Assembly (NCBI GenBank): GCA_003562655.1
Contig: PWUC01000017.1
Span: 1-26,000, forward strand
Source of the DNA: Clostridia bacterium
GTDB lineage: Bacteria; Bacillota_E; SLMV01; PUMD01
Direction of reading: 5' to 3'
DNA length: 26,000 nucleotides
The notes under the pieces were generated by a model. That model was not told the DNA's origin, did not search any database, and worked only from the letters and a program-made list of their open reading frames with translations. Positions 1-7,845 of this stretch are shown in pieces. Position 1 is the first letter of the stretch. Each line of letters opens with the position of its first letter. Made by a program: the position numbers and the translations under genes.

Positions 1-1
1 G

Positions 2-295
2 GATGCGGCCCGGGACACCCTGGAGGAGATGCAGCACTGCTGGCTGTTCTTCCGCTGGCCCGACATTGACTTGCAGGACGCACGGACCTGGACCATGAGA
101 CTCCGGGCCGGGTTCAGCGCCGTTCGAGAGAACTCTGTCGATCTGTGGGATGATCGCGGTCGACGCAGGTGGAAAGGTGTTCGCGCCCCTGAAGAGTTGA
201 CCCGTGCAGTAAGACAGTGGTCCACCTACGGCGCGCAGCTGATCTACACCCGGGGGGGCTTCTATCTCACCGGTGTGCTCCTGCCGGGCGGATGA
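2..295 (+). CDS. C-terminal part of an unrecognised protein (truncated by window edge)
   Basis: The frame is open from the first bases of the window, so the ATG at 29 is probably internal and the gene starts outside. About 97 codons are visible and end in TGA at 293-295. The visible protein is rich in Trp and Arg, has no membrane segment, and I recognise no family. It runs toward the aldolase gene on the opposite strand, and a hairpin at 404-432 lies between the two. Its reality rests on the open frame and reasonable codon use only. Confidence 0.4.
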   Translation, partial: DAARDTLEEMQHCWLFFRWPDIDLQDARTWTMRLRAGFSAVRENSVDLWDDRGRRRWKGVRAPEELTRAVRQWSTYGAQLIYTRGGFYLTGVLLPGG

Positions 296-403
296 CGCTG
301 CCCGCCTCACCACCACCGGATCGTGTCATCCGGAGTCTGCACCGGGTCATCAAGGCGGAGAGATCTCGACTGCGCAGATGAGACCCCACCTTTGACCTCA
401 AGG

Positions 404-432
404 GTTCCCCTCATTCGCTCCGCTGAGGGAAC
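404..432. terminator. Hairpin between convergent genes, possible bidirectional terminator
   Basis: GTTCCCCTCA at 404-413 pairs with TGAGGGAAC at 424-432, nine base pairs with one bulged C and a ten-base loop. It sits ten bases past the stop of the minus-strand aldolase gene and about 110 bases past the end of the + strand partial gene. Neither side has a good T tract, so termination by this hairpin is an inference from its position. Confidence 0.4.
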
Positions 433-441
433 TCCGGCAAC

Positions 442-1353
442 CTAGAGCAACCCCACTTCTTGGAGGGCGGTCCTTATTCTCTGCCGTTGTGCGTCGTCAA
501 TGCCCTTCAGAGGCGGGCGAACAGTTGCTCTGGGGATCACTCCCTGGAGCACCAGCGCTTCCTTGGTGCGGACGCGATAATCCCTCACCGGTCGGGCGAA
601 GACAACATCAGCCAGATCCTGCACTCTGTGGCCTATCCTGAAGGCGGTGTCGTGATCGCCGGCCCGCCACGCGTCGTACATCTCGACCTGTAGTTTCGTC
701 GCCAGTGTTCCGAATCCTATCAGAGCACCATCGGCACCCAGCACGAAGGACTCGAAGATGAAGTTGTCATTGCCGGTGAGGACAGTGATGTCACGAGGGA
801 GCGAGCGAAGGTACCTCACGGTTTCCACGTACTTCTTCGCATCGAAGGCTGCCTCCTTGATCCCGATGACCTGATCCAGTTCGAAGAGTCTCCCGAGAAT
901 CGCGGAATCAAATTCGACCCCGCCCAGGGCATCCTGTAGTTGGAAGGCGATCAGTGGTATTGAGACAGCTGCCGCCACCGCTTCATGGTAGTCATAGACC
1001 AGGTCAGCCGGTAGAGGTCTTCCCCGCCAGGCGGAGATAGGGAAAACTAGTAAACCATCGGCTCCAGCCCGTTCGGCCTCCCGGGCTGCCTGGACTGCCT
1101 GTTCCGTGAAAGCGGCGCCCAGTCCGGAGATAATGGGAACTCGATCTCCGACCACGCCCTTGACAATCTGGATCACCCGGACTTTTTCTTCCGGCCAGAG
1201 GTGGGGCCCCTCACCGGTGTCCACATTGATTGCCAGACCGTGGCAGCCCTGGCTCAACAGCCAATCGACGTAACGCTCCAGGGCAGGTTCATCGATCCTG
1301 TAGTCCTCGGTCATTGGTAGTACGATGGCCGGTATGATGCCGTGCAGATTCAC
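442..1353 (-). CDS. Dihydrodipicolinate synthase/N-acetylneuraminate lyase family aldolase, non-classical
   Basis: A 303-residue TIM-barrel class I aldolase of the DapA/NanA family. The start is GTG at 1351-1353, preceded by AGGAGG eight bases upstream; the open frame continues upstream but there overlaps the preceding gene. The phosphate/carboxylate-binding region reads VDTGE, and the Schiff-base lysine lies in IGIKEAAFD. Where DapA has PYY, carrying the proton-relay tyrosine, this protein reads FPISAW, so that tyrosine is missing. The following strand, normally YNVPxRTG, reads AFQLQDALGG. It is therefore unlikely to be lysine-pathway DapA; a different 2-oxoacid aldolase or hydratase is more likely, substrate unknown. 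It lies 67 bases downstream of the PreA-like flavoprotein gene, so the two probably share a transcript and a pathway. Confidence 0.85.
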   Translation of the reverse strand: MNLHGIIPAIVLPMTEDYRIDEPALERYVDWLLSQGCHGLAINVDTGEGPHLWPEEKVRVIQIVKGVVGDRVPIISGLGAAFTEQAVQAAREAERAGADGLLVFPISAWRGRPLPADLVYDYHEAVAAAVSIPLIAFQLQDALGGVEFDSAILGRLFELDQVIGIKEAAFDAKKYVETVRYLRSLPRDITVLTGNDNFIFESFVLGADGALIGFGTLATKLQVEMYDAWRAGDHDTAFRIGHRVQDLADVVFARPVRDYRVRTKEALVLQGVIPRATVRPPLKGIDDAQRQRIRTALQEVGLL

Positions 1354-1420
1354 TCTCCTCGCCTCCTGTTCCTGCTTGATCTGAGCCTGCGGGTACTGCT
1401 TACTGTACGTTCCGCAATTC

Positions 1421-2569
1421 TCACACGGGCTCCATGCATATCGCATCCGCCGGACACAGCTGTTCGCACAGTCCACAACCCCTGCACGATTCTACAACGC
1501 GGTAGTTGGCGCCGTCAGCAGCCGGTTCCCTGATGGAATCATAGATGCAGACCCGGTGACACAATCCGCACCCCGAACATCGCTCCACGTCAATCCTGGC
1601 CCTGGCAATCAGCTCCCGGCTCACTCCGTCAATCGGGAGGACGCGCGAAGCAGCCAGCCCTCGTACTTCGTTCAGATTCTCGTGACCGCCCCTCACCATC
1701 CAATCCTGCAGCTCGCGCAAAATCCGCCCGAAGGCCTCGTAGCCTTCCACGATTGCCGCCGTCGCCAGCTGTACGCAGGTTGCCCCGGCCAGAACGTATT
1801 TCGCGACATCTTCACCTGATGATACTCCACCCGTGCCGCATATCGGTATTCTGATCTCCGGTGCAACCTGCGCGATCCAACGCAGGCGGTAGTATATGGC
1901 GTAGGGCCCCCCGTGACCCGCGAAACTGCCGTGCATGATTGGTCGGCAGTCTTCAGTGTCGATGTCCAGACCGACTAGGCGATTGAACATGATCAGGGCG
2001 TCGGCTCCGTTCGCCTCGATGTCTAGGGCAGTCTGGTACGGGTTTGTCAGTTGAGAAGGCATCTTCGCAACGACCGGGATGCCCACCGTATCCCTGACCA
2101 GCCGCACAGCTGCGGCGAGTTCGTTCCCACTCATCATGTGCTCACCATGGGGGCACGATTTGACCTCTATGGCATCAGCACCCGCCTGCTCCACGAGAGC
2201 AGCATAGCTGGCCCAGGCCCGGGGATCAGCACAGTCGATACTGGCAATCAAGGGAATGCCAAGTTTCGCCCTCGCCCGGTGGATGAGATCGGCATATTCG
2301 TGTTCGTCCATGTGAGCAGCCTGTTCATACGAGTAGAGCGTAAAGGCCCGGGAACCCCGACCATGACGGACCACCCGCATGTGGGGGGTGGGATCACCCT
2401 GGCGCACAATCGGGTTCTCGAAGAGGGACTTGACAGATACTGCAGAGGCCCCGGCCTCTTCGGCGCGACGCATGCGATCGACTGTGGCCGTTATACCGGC
2501 AGCTGCAGCCATTATGGGGTGTTTCAGTTTCAAACCGGCATAGTCTGTGGTGAGGTCTGTCAAATCCAT
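1421..2569 (-). CDS. PreA-like dihydroorotate/dihydropyrimidine dehydrogenase family protein with two 4Fe-4S clusters
   Basis: A 382-residue flavoprotein. The N-terminal FMN-binding TIM barrel begins with the family opening TTDYAGLKLKHPIM, carries SCPHG, where dihydropyrimidine dehydrogenases place the catalytic cysteine, and has the FMN-phosphate region GTGGVSSGEDV. The C-terminus is a ferredoxin domain with CSGCGLCHRVC and CRGCGLCEQLCP, the ligands for two 4Fe-4S clusters. ATG at 2567-2569 matches the family start, but its GTGAGG site is only two bases away. GTG at 2600-2602, behind a GAGG spaced five bases, is an alternative that adds eleven residues. No PreT-like partner is visible. It could reduce a cyclic amide or a related unsaturated compound using ferredoxin electrons, but the substrate is not known. 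The aldolase gene follows directly. Confidence 0.85.
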   Translation of the reverse strand: MDLTDLTTDYAGLKLKHPIMAAAAGITATVDRMRRAEEAGASAVSVKSLFENPIVRQGDPTPHMRVVRHGRGSRAFTLYSYEQAAHMDEHEYADLIHRARAKLGIPLIASIDCADPRAWASYAALVEQAGADAIEVKSCPHGEHMMSGNELAAAVRLVRDTVGIPVVAKMPSQLTNPYQTALDIEANGADALIMFNRLVGLDIDTEDCRPIMHGSFAGHGGPYAIYYRLRWIAQVAPEIRIPICGTGGVSSGEDVAKYVLAGATCVQLATAAIVEGYEAFGRILRELQDWMVRGGHENLNEVRGLAASRVLPIDGVSRELIARARIDVERCSGCGLCHRVCIYDSIREPAADGANYRVVESCRGCGLCEQLCPADAICMEPV

Positions 2570-2811
2570 CGCCTCACTTTCCGGATGTACCAGCAGACGC
2601 ACATCATCCTCGGTGCAATGGCTTCTACAACAGGCCTGAAGAACCCTGCGCGTCTTCGTGCAAATCAGCTCACCGAGTCGTGAAGCGCAAAGGGGTCCCA
2701 GTATGAGTGGCAAACACAGGGTGCAACGGGGTACCATGGTGGAAGAGAACCGTTCTCCAGGACGAAGGTCATGTTCCGTCGAAAGGGATCCGCGATCAGG
2801 GTAGCGCATAT

Positions 2812-2817
2812 GGAGGT
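2812..2817 (+). promoter_or_regulatory. Ribosome binding site that fixes the start of the decayed nucleotidyltransferase gene
   Basis: GGAGGT at 2812-2817 stands five bases before GTG at 2823-2825. This site shows that the gene begins here, well upstream of the first ATG of the long downstream frame at 3058. Confidence 0.7.
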
Positions 2818-2822
2818 GTGAC

Positions 2823-3360
2823 GTGCCAGAGCAGATGGATGTCCTGTTGGACATCTCACGACGCCTGACCCTGGCCGAGATCTCCCACATGATAACTGGG
2901 TCCGTGGCCATGAGTCTGTATGCACGCCGACGGATGACCAGGGATATCCGCATACATAGTTCCCCCTGCCATTGATGTCGACCGTCTGGTCACTGCGCTG
3001 GAGGATGCCTACATCGACGCTGACACTGCCCGACGGGCGATTCACTGGCCGCCGGGTATGGTCAATGTCATTCACGAGGAATCCATCGTGAAGGTAGATC
3101 TGATCCCGCGACCAGATACCAGGTATGCACGAATTGCGTTTGATAATCGTCATTTCATCCGAGTCCTCGGGGAGACAGTCCCCGTCATCAGCCCGGACGA
3201 TCTGATTCTGGCAAAGCTGGACTGGGCGAGAGACAGTCACTCCGAACTGCAGATCAAGGATGTTAGAATACTGCTGCGGTGCGAGGGCCTGGACACGGCA
3301 TATATCTCGAAATGGATCCAGCAGCTCGAGCTGCAGAGCATTTGGAGGCTGATCTTACCA
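2823..3360 (+). pseudogene. Frameshifted nucleotidyltransferase (DUF6036/AbiEii-like family)
   Basis: Translation from GTG 2823 gives 50 residues including the nucleotidyltransferase motif TGSVAMSLYARRRMTRDIRI, then reaches TGA at 2973-2975. The protein resumes in the +1 frame from about 2956 (IVPPAIDVDRLVTALED) and continues with the family's conserved VDLIPR and VISPDDLILAKLDWARDSHSELQIKDVRILL. The break falls beside a run of five C at 2962-2966. The family normally has a DxD metal site after the GS motif; here it reads DIR, so one catalytic aspartate is also lost. A frameshift plus a lost active-site residue points to decay rather than only a sequencing error. Relatives are often encoded with a small helical partner, as here. 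Whether the pair acts as a toxin-antitoxin module is inference from the fold. Confidence 0.7.
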
Positions 3361-3600
3361 TGGAGGACACAGACCCGAAGATCGAATCTGAAAATGCTAT
3401 TGGCAAGATCAGGGACTGAACGCCTGCAAATGGCTAGTTCAATGTACGCAATGGCCGGGACGCTGGCGCTGGCCTCACTGCGGGCGAGGCATCCCGGGGT
3501 TTCTGAGGCGGAGCTAAGGGGCCTTCTGTTTGTGAGATTCTATGGAGAAGACTTCTCTGCCGGGGAACGGTTCTGCCTGCAAGGTGATCATCAAATCTGA
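3360..3600 (+). pseudogene. Frameshifted small helical partner of the nucleotidyltransferase
   Basis: ATG at 3360 begins METDP-like codons (MEDTDPKIES) and hits TGA at 3417-3419. The rest of the protein is read in the +1 frame from about 3391: LLARSGTERLQMASSMYAMAGTLALASL, then HPGVSEAELRGLLFVRFYGEDFSAGER, ending at TGA 3598-3600. The join falls at a run of four A (3391-3394). I know similar short proteins only as uncharacterised neighbours of this type of nucleotidyltransferase. Because the upstream gene's second frame is the same +1 frame, the two wrecked genes appear as one continuous frame from 3058 to 3600. It converges with the methyltransferase gene eleven bases further on. Confidence 0.6.
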
Positions 3601-3611
3601 AACCGGTATCA

Positions 3612-4409
3612 TTACTGCAGTGGGATTCTTCTGACGCGGCAGACGATCACAGGGGGGAGTTCCGTCCACTCGAATCTCTGCCCGTCACCTCCCTCCTCGA
3701 AAACGGGTTCATACATACCATCGAGGACAAGGCCCTGCTCGAAAAACGGCTGCAGTATTGCTGACAGAGGCCGGTGGAAATATCTCGAGGGTACGGGTTC
3801 ATTGGGAATGGCGGTGCCCTCGTGGGATTTTGGAGTGATGTAGTGTCCAACCTGCACCATGCTCCGTGCTACCATTTTGCCTTCCGCATCGTGCTCCTCG
3901 TAAATCCTCCTGGCATCCGGTGTCTGAAAACAGGGATGAGACACGGAAAAGACAAAGGGAGCACCGGGCCTCAGCAATCCGGGGAGGGCTGTGGCCAGGG
4001 GACGCAGGTTGCTGATGTCCATCAATGCCATGTTGGCAACGGCGGCGTCGAACGCCTCCTCTCCCAGATCAATCAGAGCGGCGTAGTCGGTGACATCGAC
4101 CACCTGGTACCGAGGGTTCTCCCCTCCTCCCCCCGACCTGGCCCGGGCGCGATCAATGAGGGCAGGGCTGAAATCAATCCCCAGGACCTCAGTGCCCAGC
4201 CGGGCCAGTCTCCTGGAAAAGTTGCCATTTCCGCAGGCCACATCGAGGACTCGCTGTCCCGGCCTGATATGCAGAAGCCTCTCCGTGGCGGGTCGGATCA
4301 GGTCAAGGTGAAAACGGTTTCCCTCGTCACCTGTGTACCCGTCCCAATTCCCAGCATTGATCTCCCATTTTGACCGGGTGCTGTCATTGAGGTCCTGCCA
4401 TTCGGCCAT
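3612..4409 (-). CDS. Class I SAM-dependent methyltransferase
   Basis: A 265-residue protein with a Rossmann methyltransferase core. Motif I is VLDVACGNGNFSRRLARLG, the acidic residue after strand 2 lies in GIDFSPALIDRARAR, and the motif IV region is FDAAVANMALMDI. The start is ATG 4407-4409, with AGGGGG six bases upstream; the longer upstream frame lacks support. The C-terminal half has a small-molecule-methyltransferase character, with SVSHPCF after the core strand, seen in ubiE/ubiG-type relatives. The substrate cannot be told. The gene stands alone: 170 bases separate it from the operon upstream, which ends in a strong terminator. Confidence 0.85.
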   Translation of the reverse strand: MAEWQDLNDSTRSKWEINAGNWDGYTGDEGNRFHLDLIRPATERLLHIRPGQRVLDVACGNGNFSRRLARLGTEVLGIDFSPALIDRARARSGGGGENPRYQVVDVTDYAALIDLGEEAFDAAVANMALMDISNLRPLATALPGLLRPGAPFVFSVSHPCFQTPDARRIYEEHDAEGKMVARSMVQVGHYITPKSHEGTAIPNEPVPSRYFHRPLSAILQPFFEQGLVLDGMYEPVFEEGGDGQRFEWTELPPVIVCRVRRIPLQ

Positions 4410-4542
4410 GTGAGTCCCCCTTCGGAATCTCCCTGCATTTCGGAGACGACGGGCAGGCACCTCCGCCCCCCACCATGGGAGCCGCCAACAGGTGCAATCC
4501 CGGGGGCCAGGCCCAGGAGACTGACTGCCTCCCCCCAGAGAA

Positions 4543-4566
4543 GGATCCGGCCTCCCGGCCGGATCC
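4543..4566 (-). terminator. Intrinsic terminator of the acyl-CoA synthetase/thioredoxin operon
   Basis: GGATCCGGCC at 4543-4552 is a perfect inverted repeat of GGCCGGATCC at 4557-4566, with loop TCCC. Read on the minus strand it comes 14 bases after the thioredoxin stop codon and is followed by TTCTCT, a weak pyrimidine tract. Ten GC-rich base pairs in this place make termination likely. Confidence 0.7.
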
Positions 4567-4580
4567 CCCCCTCTGACCTC

Positions 4581-4817
4581 CTATGCTCTTTGCAGCCATT
4601 TGCGGGCCTGCTCGGGGGTTGGCACCCTGCCCTCGGATACGATCTCATCATTGATCACGACCCCGGGAGTCATGAACACGCCCCGCTCGGATATGGTCGC
4701 CACGTCGGTCACGTGAGTCAACTCGACCTTTTCCTTCACGTCCCGGGCTGCCTCCCGGAGGATCTCCTCCGTCTTCTCACACTTGGGACAACCGGGTCCG
4801 AGCACCTCTATCCTCAT
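4581..4817 (-). CDS. Small thioredoxin-fold protein with CPKC redox motif (MTH895/TM0996 type)
   Basis: A 78-residue single thioredoxin-like domain. The redox pair is CPKC at residues 10-13 (GPGCPKCEK), and the conserved cis-proline lies in FMTPGVVIND. Length and pattern match the 'redox-active disulfide protein 2' family of anaerobes and archaea, proposed to act in thiol-disulfide exchange. Its ATG (4815-4817) overlaps the TGA of the acyl-CoA synthetase gene by ATGA, so translation is coupled. This suggests a link with that enzyme, or with general cytoplasmic redox balance. Electron donor and target are unknown. Confidence 0.85.
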   Translation of the reverse strand: MRIEVLGPGCPKCEKTEEILREAARDVKEKVELTHVTDVATISERGVFMTPGVVINDEIVSEGRVPTPEQARKWLQRA

Positions 4818-6946
4818 TGACCTGCCTCCTCCTTCGAAGCCAGTGTGATCTTCACATCCAGGGCAGCAACTCCCTCCTCGTAGGCGAAGAAGGGGTTGAT
4901 GTCCATCTCCTCAATCTCGTCAAAATCCCGGGCCAGCTGGGCCACGCGGGCCACCGTCTCCTCCACCGCCTCCAGGTCCTTTGGAGCCTCGCCGCGGTAA
5001 CCACGCAGCAGATCGTAGGCCTTGGTCTCCCGGATCATCTGGCTGACGTGTACATCGGTCAGCCACCCGGCCAGGCGGAAGGACACATCCTTCATCAGGT
5101 CCACAAAAATGCCGCCGAGCCCGAACATCAGGAGGGGACCAAACTCCGGGTTCCTCGAGAGACCCACGATGAGCTCCTGCCCCGGGGGAAACATCTTCTG
5201 GACCTCGACGCCGTACACCCGGGCGCCCTCTGCCCCCCGCCTCGCTCCGTCCATGATTGACGCGTAGGCCTTCTCGACGGCGTCCGGGTCCTCGAGCCCC
5301 AGCTGGACCCCGCCGATGTCGGTCTTGTGGATGATCTGGGGGGAGGCCACCTTCAGCACCACGGGAAATCCGAGTTCGCCGGCCTGCTGCGCCGCCTCCG
5401 CTGCAGAGGTCGCCAGTCTCGAGGGAACAGTGCCGATGCCGTAGGCCTCGGCCACGGCCATGGCCTCCGGTCCCAGCAAGACCCTGCGACCGTCGGAACG
5501 CACGCCGTCAAAGATCTCCTCGGCCCGGGCCCGGTCACCAGTGAAGGTCAATGGTCTGCCCTCCTGCAGCCGCCTCCGGGCCTCCTGGTACTCAATCATG
5601 GTGTAAAGACAGTGCACGGCTGCCTCGGGGAACTGGAAACAGGGTATGCGCTCGCCCCGCAGCATCTGGATTGCCTCTTCCACACTCGCCCCTCCCGTGA
5701 AGGAGGCGACGACGGGCTTCTCGGGGTGCAATCGGCTGATCTCGAGGATGTGCCCTGCCACGGCCACCGAGTCCAGAACCGCCGTGGGAGCCAGTACTGT
5801 CATCAGCATGTCAACTCCGGGATCCGAGCAACAGCTCTCCAGGGCCACGCGGTAATCGAGGTCCGATGCCTGGCCCGTCACATCCACCGGGTTCGCCACG
5901 CTGGCGATGCCAGCGAGACCTGACTTCAGGTGATCGGTCGTCTCCCCGGTGAAGGCTGCCAGCTCCAGCCCCCCGGTCTCGATGGCATCCACGGCCATGA
6001 CGCCCGGCCCCCCCGAGTTGGTCACGATGGCAACGCGCCGCCCCCGGGGCCTGACCCCCTCCCTGGCGAACGCGACCGCCTTGACGAACTGCTCCTCCAT
6101 GGCGCGGGCCCGCAGAACACCGCTCTGCTTGAAGGCGGCCTCAAACCCGGCGTCGGTTCCCGCCAGGGCCCCGGTGTGCGAGGATGCAGCCTGTGCCCCG
6201 GCCTCGCTGACCCCCGACTTGACCACCACGACAGGCTTCTCGCTGACGGCCTCTGCCGCCGCTTTCATGAAGGCCTCGCCATCCTCTATGCTCTCCAGGT
6301 AGAGAAGGATCACCCGGGTATCCGGATCCCGGGCGGCATCAGCGATGAAGTCGGCCTCGTCCAGCTGGGCCTTGTTGCCCATGCTGATGAACTTGCTGAA
6401 GCCCAGGCCCTGTTCCCGTCCCCAGTCCACGATCGCAATGCACAGAGCACCCGACTGGGAGAAGAACGCGATGTTTCCCTGCAGGGGGAAACCATCGGAA
6501 AAGGACGCGTTCAGGGGTGTATGGGTGTCCATCACCCCGAGGCAGTTCGGCCCCATCATGTTCATGCCGTACGCCTCGGCGATGTCCGCAATCTCCCGCT
6601 GCATTTCAGCGCCCTCCGGGCCGACCTCCCGGAAACCGGCGCTGATGGTCACGACTGACTTCACCCCCGCCTCCCCACACTCTCGCATGGCCCCGGCCAC
6701 GACGGGGGCGGGAATGCATATGACAGCCTGATCTACCCGGTCGGGAATGTCGCCTACCCGGGGATAGCATCTCAAGCCCTCAACGGTGTCTCTTCCGGGA
6801 TTGACCGGGTAGATGGCTCCACCGTACCCGGACTCGATGATGTTTCGGACCACCGCATTGCCGATCTTGCCCCGGGTGCCGGAAGCCCCGATGATCGCGA
6901 CGGATTCAGGCCTGTACAGCGTCGATAGATCCCGCACATACGTCAT
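4814..6946 (-). CDS. Acetate--CoA ligase (ADP-forming), fused alpha-beta subunits
   Basis: A 710-residue cytoplasmic enzyme of the acyl-CoA + ADP + Pi = acid + CoA + ATP type. In order it has a CoA-binding Rossmann domain (SVAIIGASGTRGKIG, residues 15-28), a succinyl-CoA-ligase-like domain with MGPNCLGV, the phosphorylated-histidine segment SSHTGALAG (His about 257), and a C-terminal ATP-grasp domain from about 490 (FPVVLKVASPQIIHKTDIGGV, then DINPFF). About 700 residues is usual for the fused form. The start is ATG 6944-6946; GTG at 6935-6937 has a better spaced GGAAGG and would remove three residues. It follows the MerR-like gene by 16 bases and overlaps the thioredoxin gene. With KorABC nearby, it likely conserves energy during 2-oxoacid fermentation. 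Substrate range (acetyl, branched or aryl acyl-CoA) cannot be read from the sequence. Confidence 0.9.
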   Translation of the reverse strand: MTYVRDLSTLYRPESVAIIGASGTRGKIGNAVVRNIIESGYGGAIYPVNPGRDTVEGLRCYPRVGDIPDRVDQAVICIPAPVVAGAMRECGEAGVKSVVTISAGFREVGPEGAEMQREIADIAEAYGMNMMGPNCLGVMDTHTPLNASFSDGFPLQGNIAFFSQSGALCIAIVDWGREQGLGFSKFISMGNKAQLDEADFIADAARDPDTRVILLYLESIEDGEAFMKAAAEAVSEKPVVVVKSGVSEAGAQAASSHTGALAGTDAGFEAAFKQSGVLRARAMEEQFVKAVAFAREGVRPRGRRVAIVTNSGGPGVMAVDAIETGGLELAAFTGETTDHLKSGLAGIASVANPVDVTGQASDLDYRVALESCCSDPGVDMLMTVLAPTAVLDSVAVAGHILEISRLHPEKPVVASFTGGASVEEAIQMLRGERIPCFQFPEAAVHCLYTMIEYQEARRRLQEGRPLTFTGDRARAEEIFDGVRSDGRRVLLGPEAMAVAEAYGIGTVPSRLATSAAEAAQQAGELGFPVVLKVASPQIIHKTDIGGVQLGLEDPDAVEKAYASIMDGARRGAEGARVYGVEVQKMFPPGQELIVGLSRNPEFGPLLMFGLGGIFVDLMKDVSFRLAGWLTDVHVSQMIRETKAYDLLRGYRGEAPKDLEAVEETVARVAQLARDFDEIEEMDINPFFAYEEGVAALDVKITLASKEEAGQ

Positions 6947-6962
6947 CCTTCCTGCAGTTCCC

Positions 6963-7475
6963 TCATACCCCCAGGAACCGGTTCCACATCCCCTTCCGCC
7001 GCCGCCCCCTGGTCTTGGCCAGCTCGTAGCGCACCTGCTGCATCTCCTTCTGGGTGCGCAGCAGCATCATCATCAGCTTGTCCCGGTCCTCAGCCCGTTT
7101 CTCCTCTGCTTTTTGCAGCCTCTCCCGCAGCTCGTGCAGGATCGCGAGGATCTCTCCCTCCTGATCCCCCATCTCGATGTCGGCGGCCGCACTCGTCTCA
7201 TCCCTGCCCCGCGCCAGCTCCAGCTCGGACCGGATTTCCTCCTCGGTGTGTCCCTCGAGGGTGCGCGTATGTATGCGCTCCAGCAGCTGCACGCAGGAGC
7301 TGGCCAGGCCCCGTTCCTCCCCCACTTCATGCACGGGCAGGAGGTCGGCATACATACTCAGAACCGCACGGAACGCCTTCGGACCAATGCCCAGCTGCTG
7401 CCCCAGATCTGACAGGGGCACAAAAGAGTCTGCCTCATTCTGATTGGTGACATCTGCATCTTCCCGCGGCGGCAT
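6963..7475 (-). CDS. MerR-like helix-turn-helix protein with coiled coil
   Basis: A 170-residue protein. Residues about 16-75 resemble a MerR-type winged HTH (VPLSDLGQQLGIGPKAFRAVL, followed by LLERIHTRTLEGHTEEEIRSEL). A strongly charged helix at about 105-155 predicts a coiled coil, and the tail is basic with a final WNRFLG. HTH plus coiled coil plus a short basic, aromatic tail resembles RacA-like and related Bacillota chromosome- or membrane-associated proteins; no effector-binding domain is seen. The start is ATG 7473-7475. The open frame upstream lacks support, but the site here is imperfect: GGAG only two bases away, with another GGAGG eleven bases away. It lies between a small coiled-coil gene and the acyl-CoA synthetase gene. 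A regulatory role for that operon is possible but unproven. Confidence 0.7.
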   Translation of the reverse strand: MPPREDADVTNQNEADSFVPLSDLGQQLGIGPKAFRAVLSMYADLLPVHEVGEERGLASSCVQLLERIHTRTLEGHTEEEIRSELELARGRDETSAAADIEMGDQEGEILAILHELRERLQKAEEKRAEDRDKLMMMLLRTQKEMQQVRYELAKTRGRRRKGMWNRFLGV

Positions 7476-7533
7476 GTCTCCAGCTCCCTCCAGTGCAACA
7501 CAGGTGCATTTTACCACTAGCGGTGCCCCGCTG

Positions 7534-7737
7534 TCAGGACCGCTCAGAGGTCGGATCCTCGGCAATGAATGGGAGGACCCTGCCCCCACCCTCCCTCTTC
7601 ACCGGCCGTCTGGCAACGCCCAGCTCGAGCAGCAGGTTCATCAGAACCCGGCCTCTTCTTCTCAACCTGGATATCTGATCCTGCTGCGTCCTGATCCGCC
7701 TCTCCAGCGAGAGAACATATTCCTCTGTCTTCATCAT
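7534..7737 (-). CDS. Small coiled-coil protein of unknown function
   Basis: A 67-residue protein starting at ATG 7735-7737 (a second ATG follows directly), with GAGG five bases upstream. The N-terminal half (EEYVLSLERRIRTQQDQISRLRRR) has a heptad-like pattern of a short coiled coil; the middle is Leu-rich and the tail is Gly/Arg-rich. No family recognised. It precedes the MerR-like coiled-coil gene by 58 bases in the same direction, so the two proteins may interact through their coils. It is probably the first gene of the group leading to the acyl-CoA synthetase. Confidence 0.55.
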   Translation of the reverse strand: MMKTEEYVLSLERRIRTQQDQISRLRRRGRVLMNLLLELGVARRPVKREGGGRVLPFIAEDPTSERS

Positions 7738-7845
7738 CCGATCCTCTGCACAGGGTTTCGAGTCCACCTCAGACCATCCCCTCCGTCAGAGAGTTCCCTC
7801 CATAGTATGACGGTGGGAGTTGACCCATAACCCTGAGCCCCGAGA

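Noticed and set aside
1354..1476. Cysteine-rich N-terminal extension of the aldolase frame
   Set aside because: It overlaps the end of the PreA-like gene in another frame, and a strong ribosome binding site marks the GTG at 1353.
2051..2683. 210-codon frame on the + strand opposite the PreA-like gene
   Set aside because: It has no ribosome binding site or family resemblance and lies antisense to a protein with clear motifs; long antisense frames are expected at this GC content.
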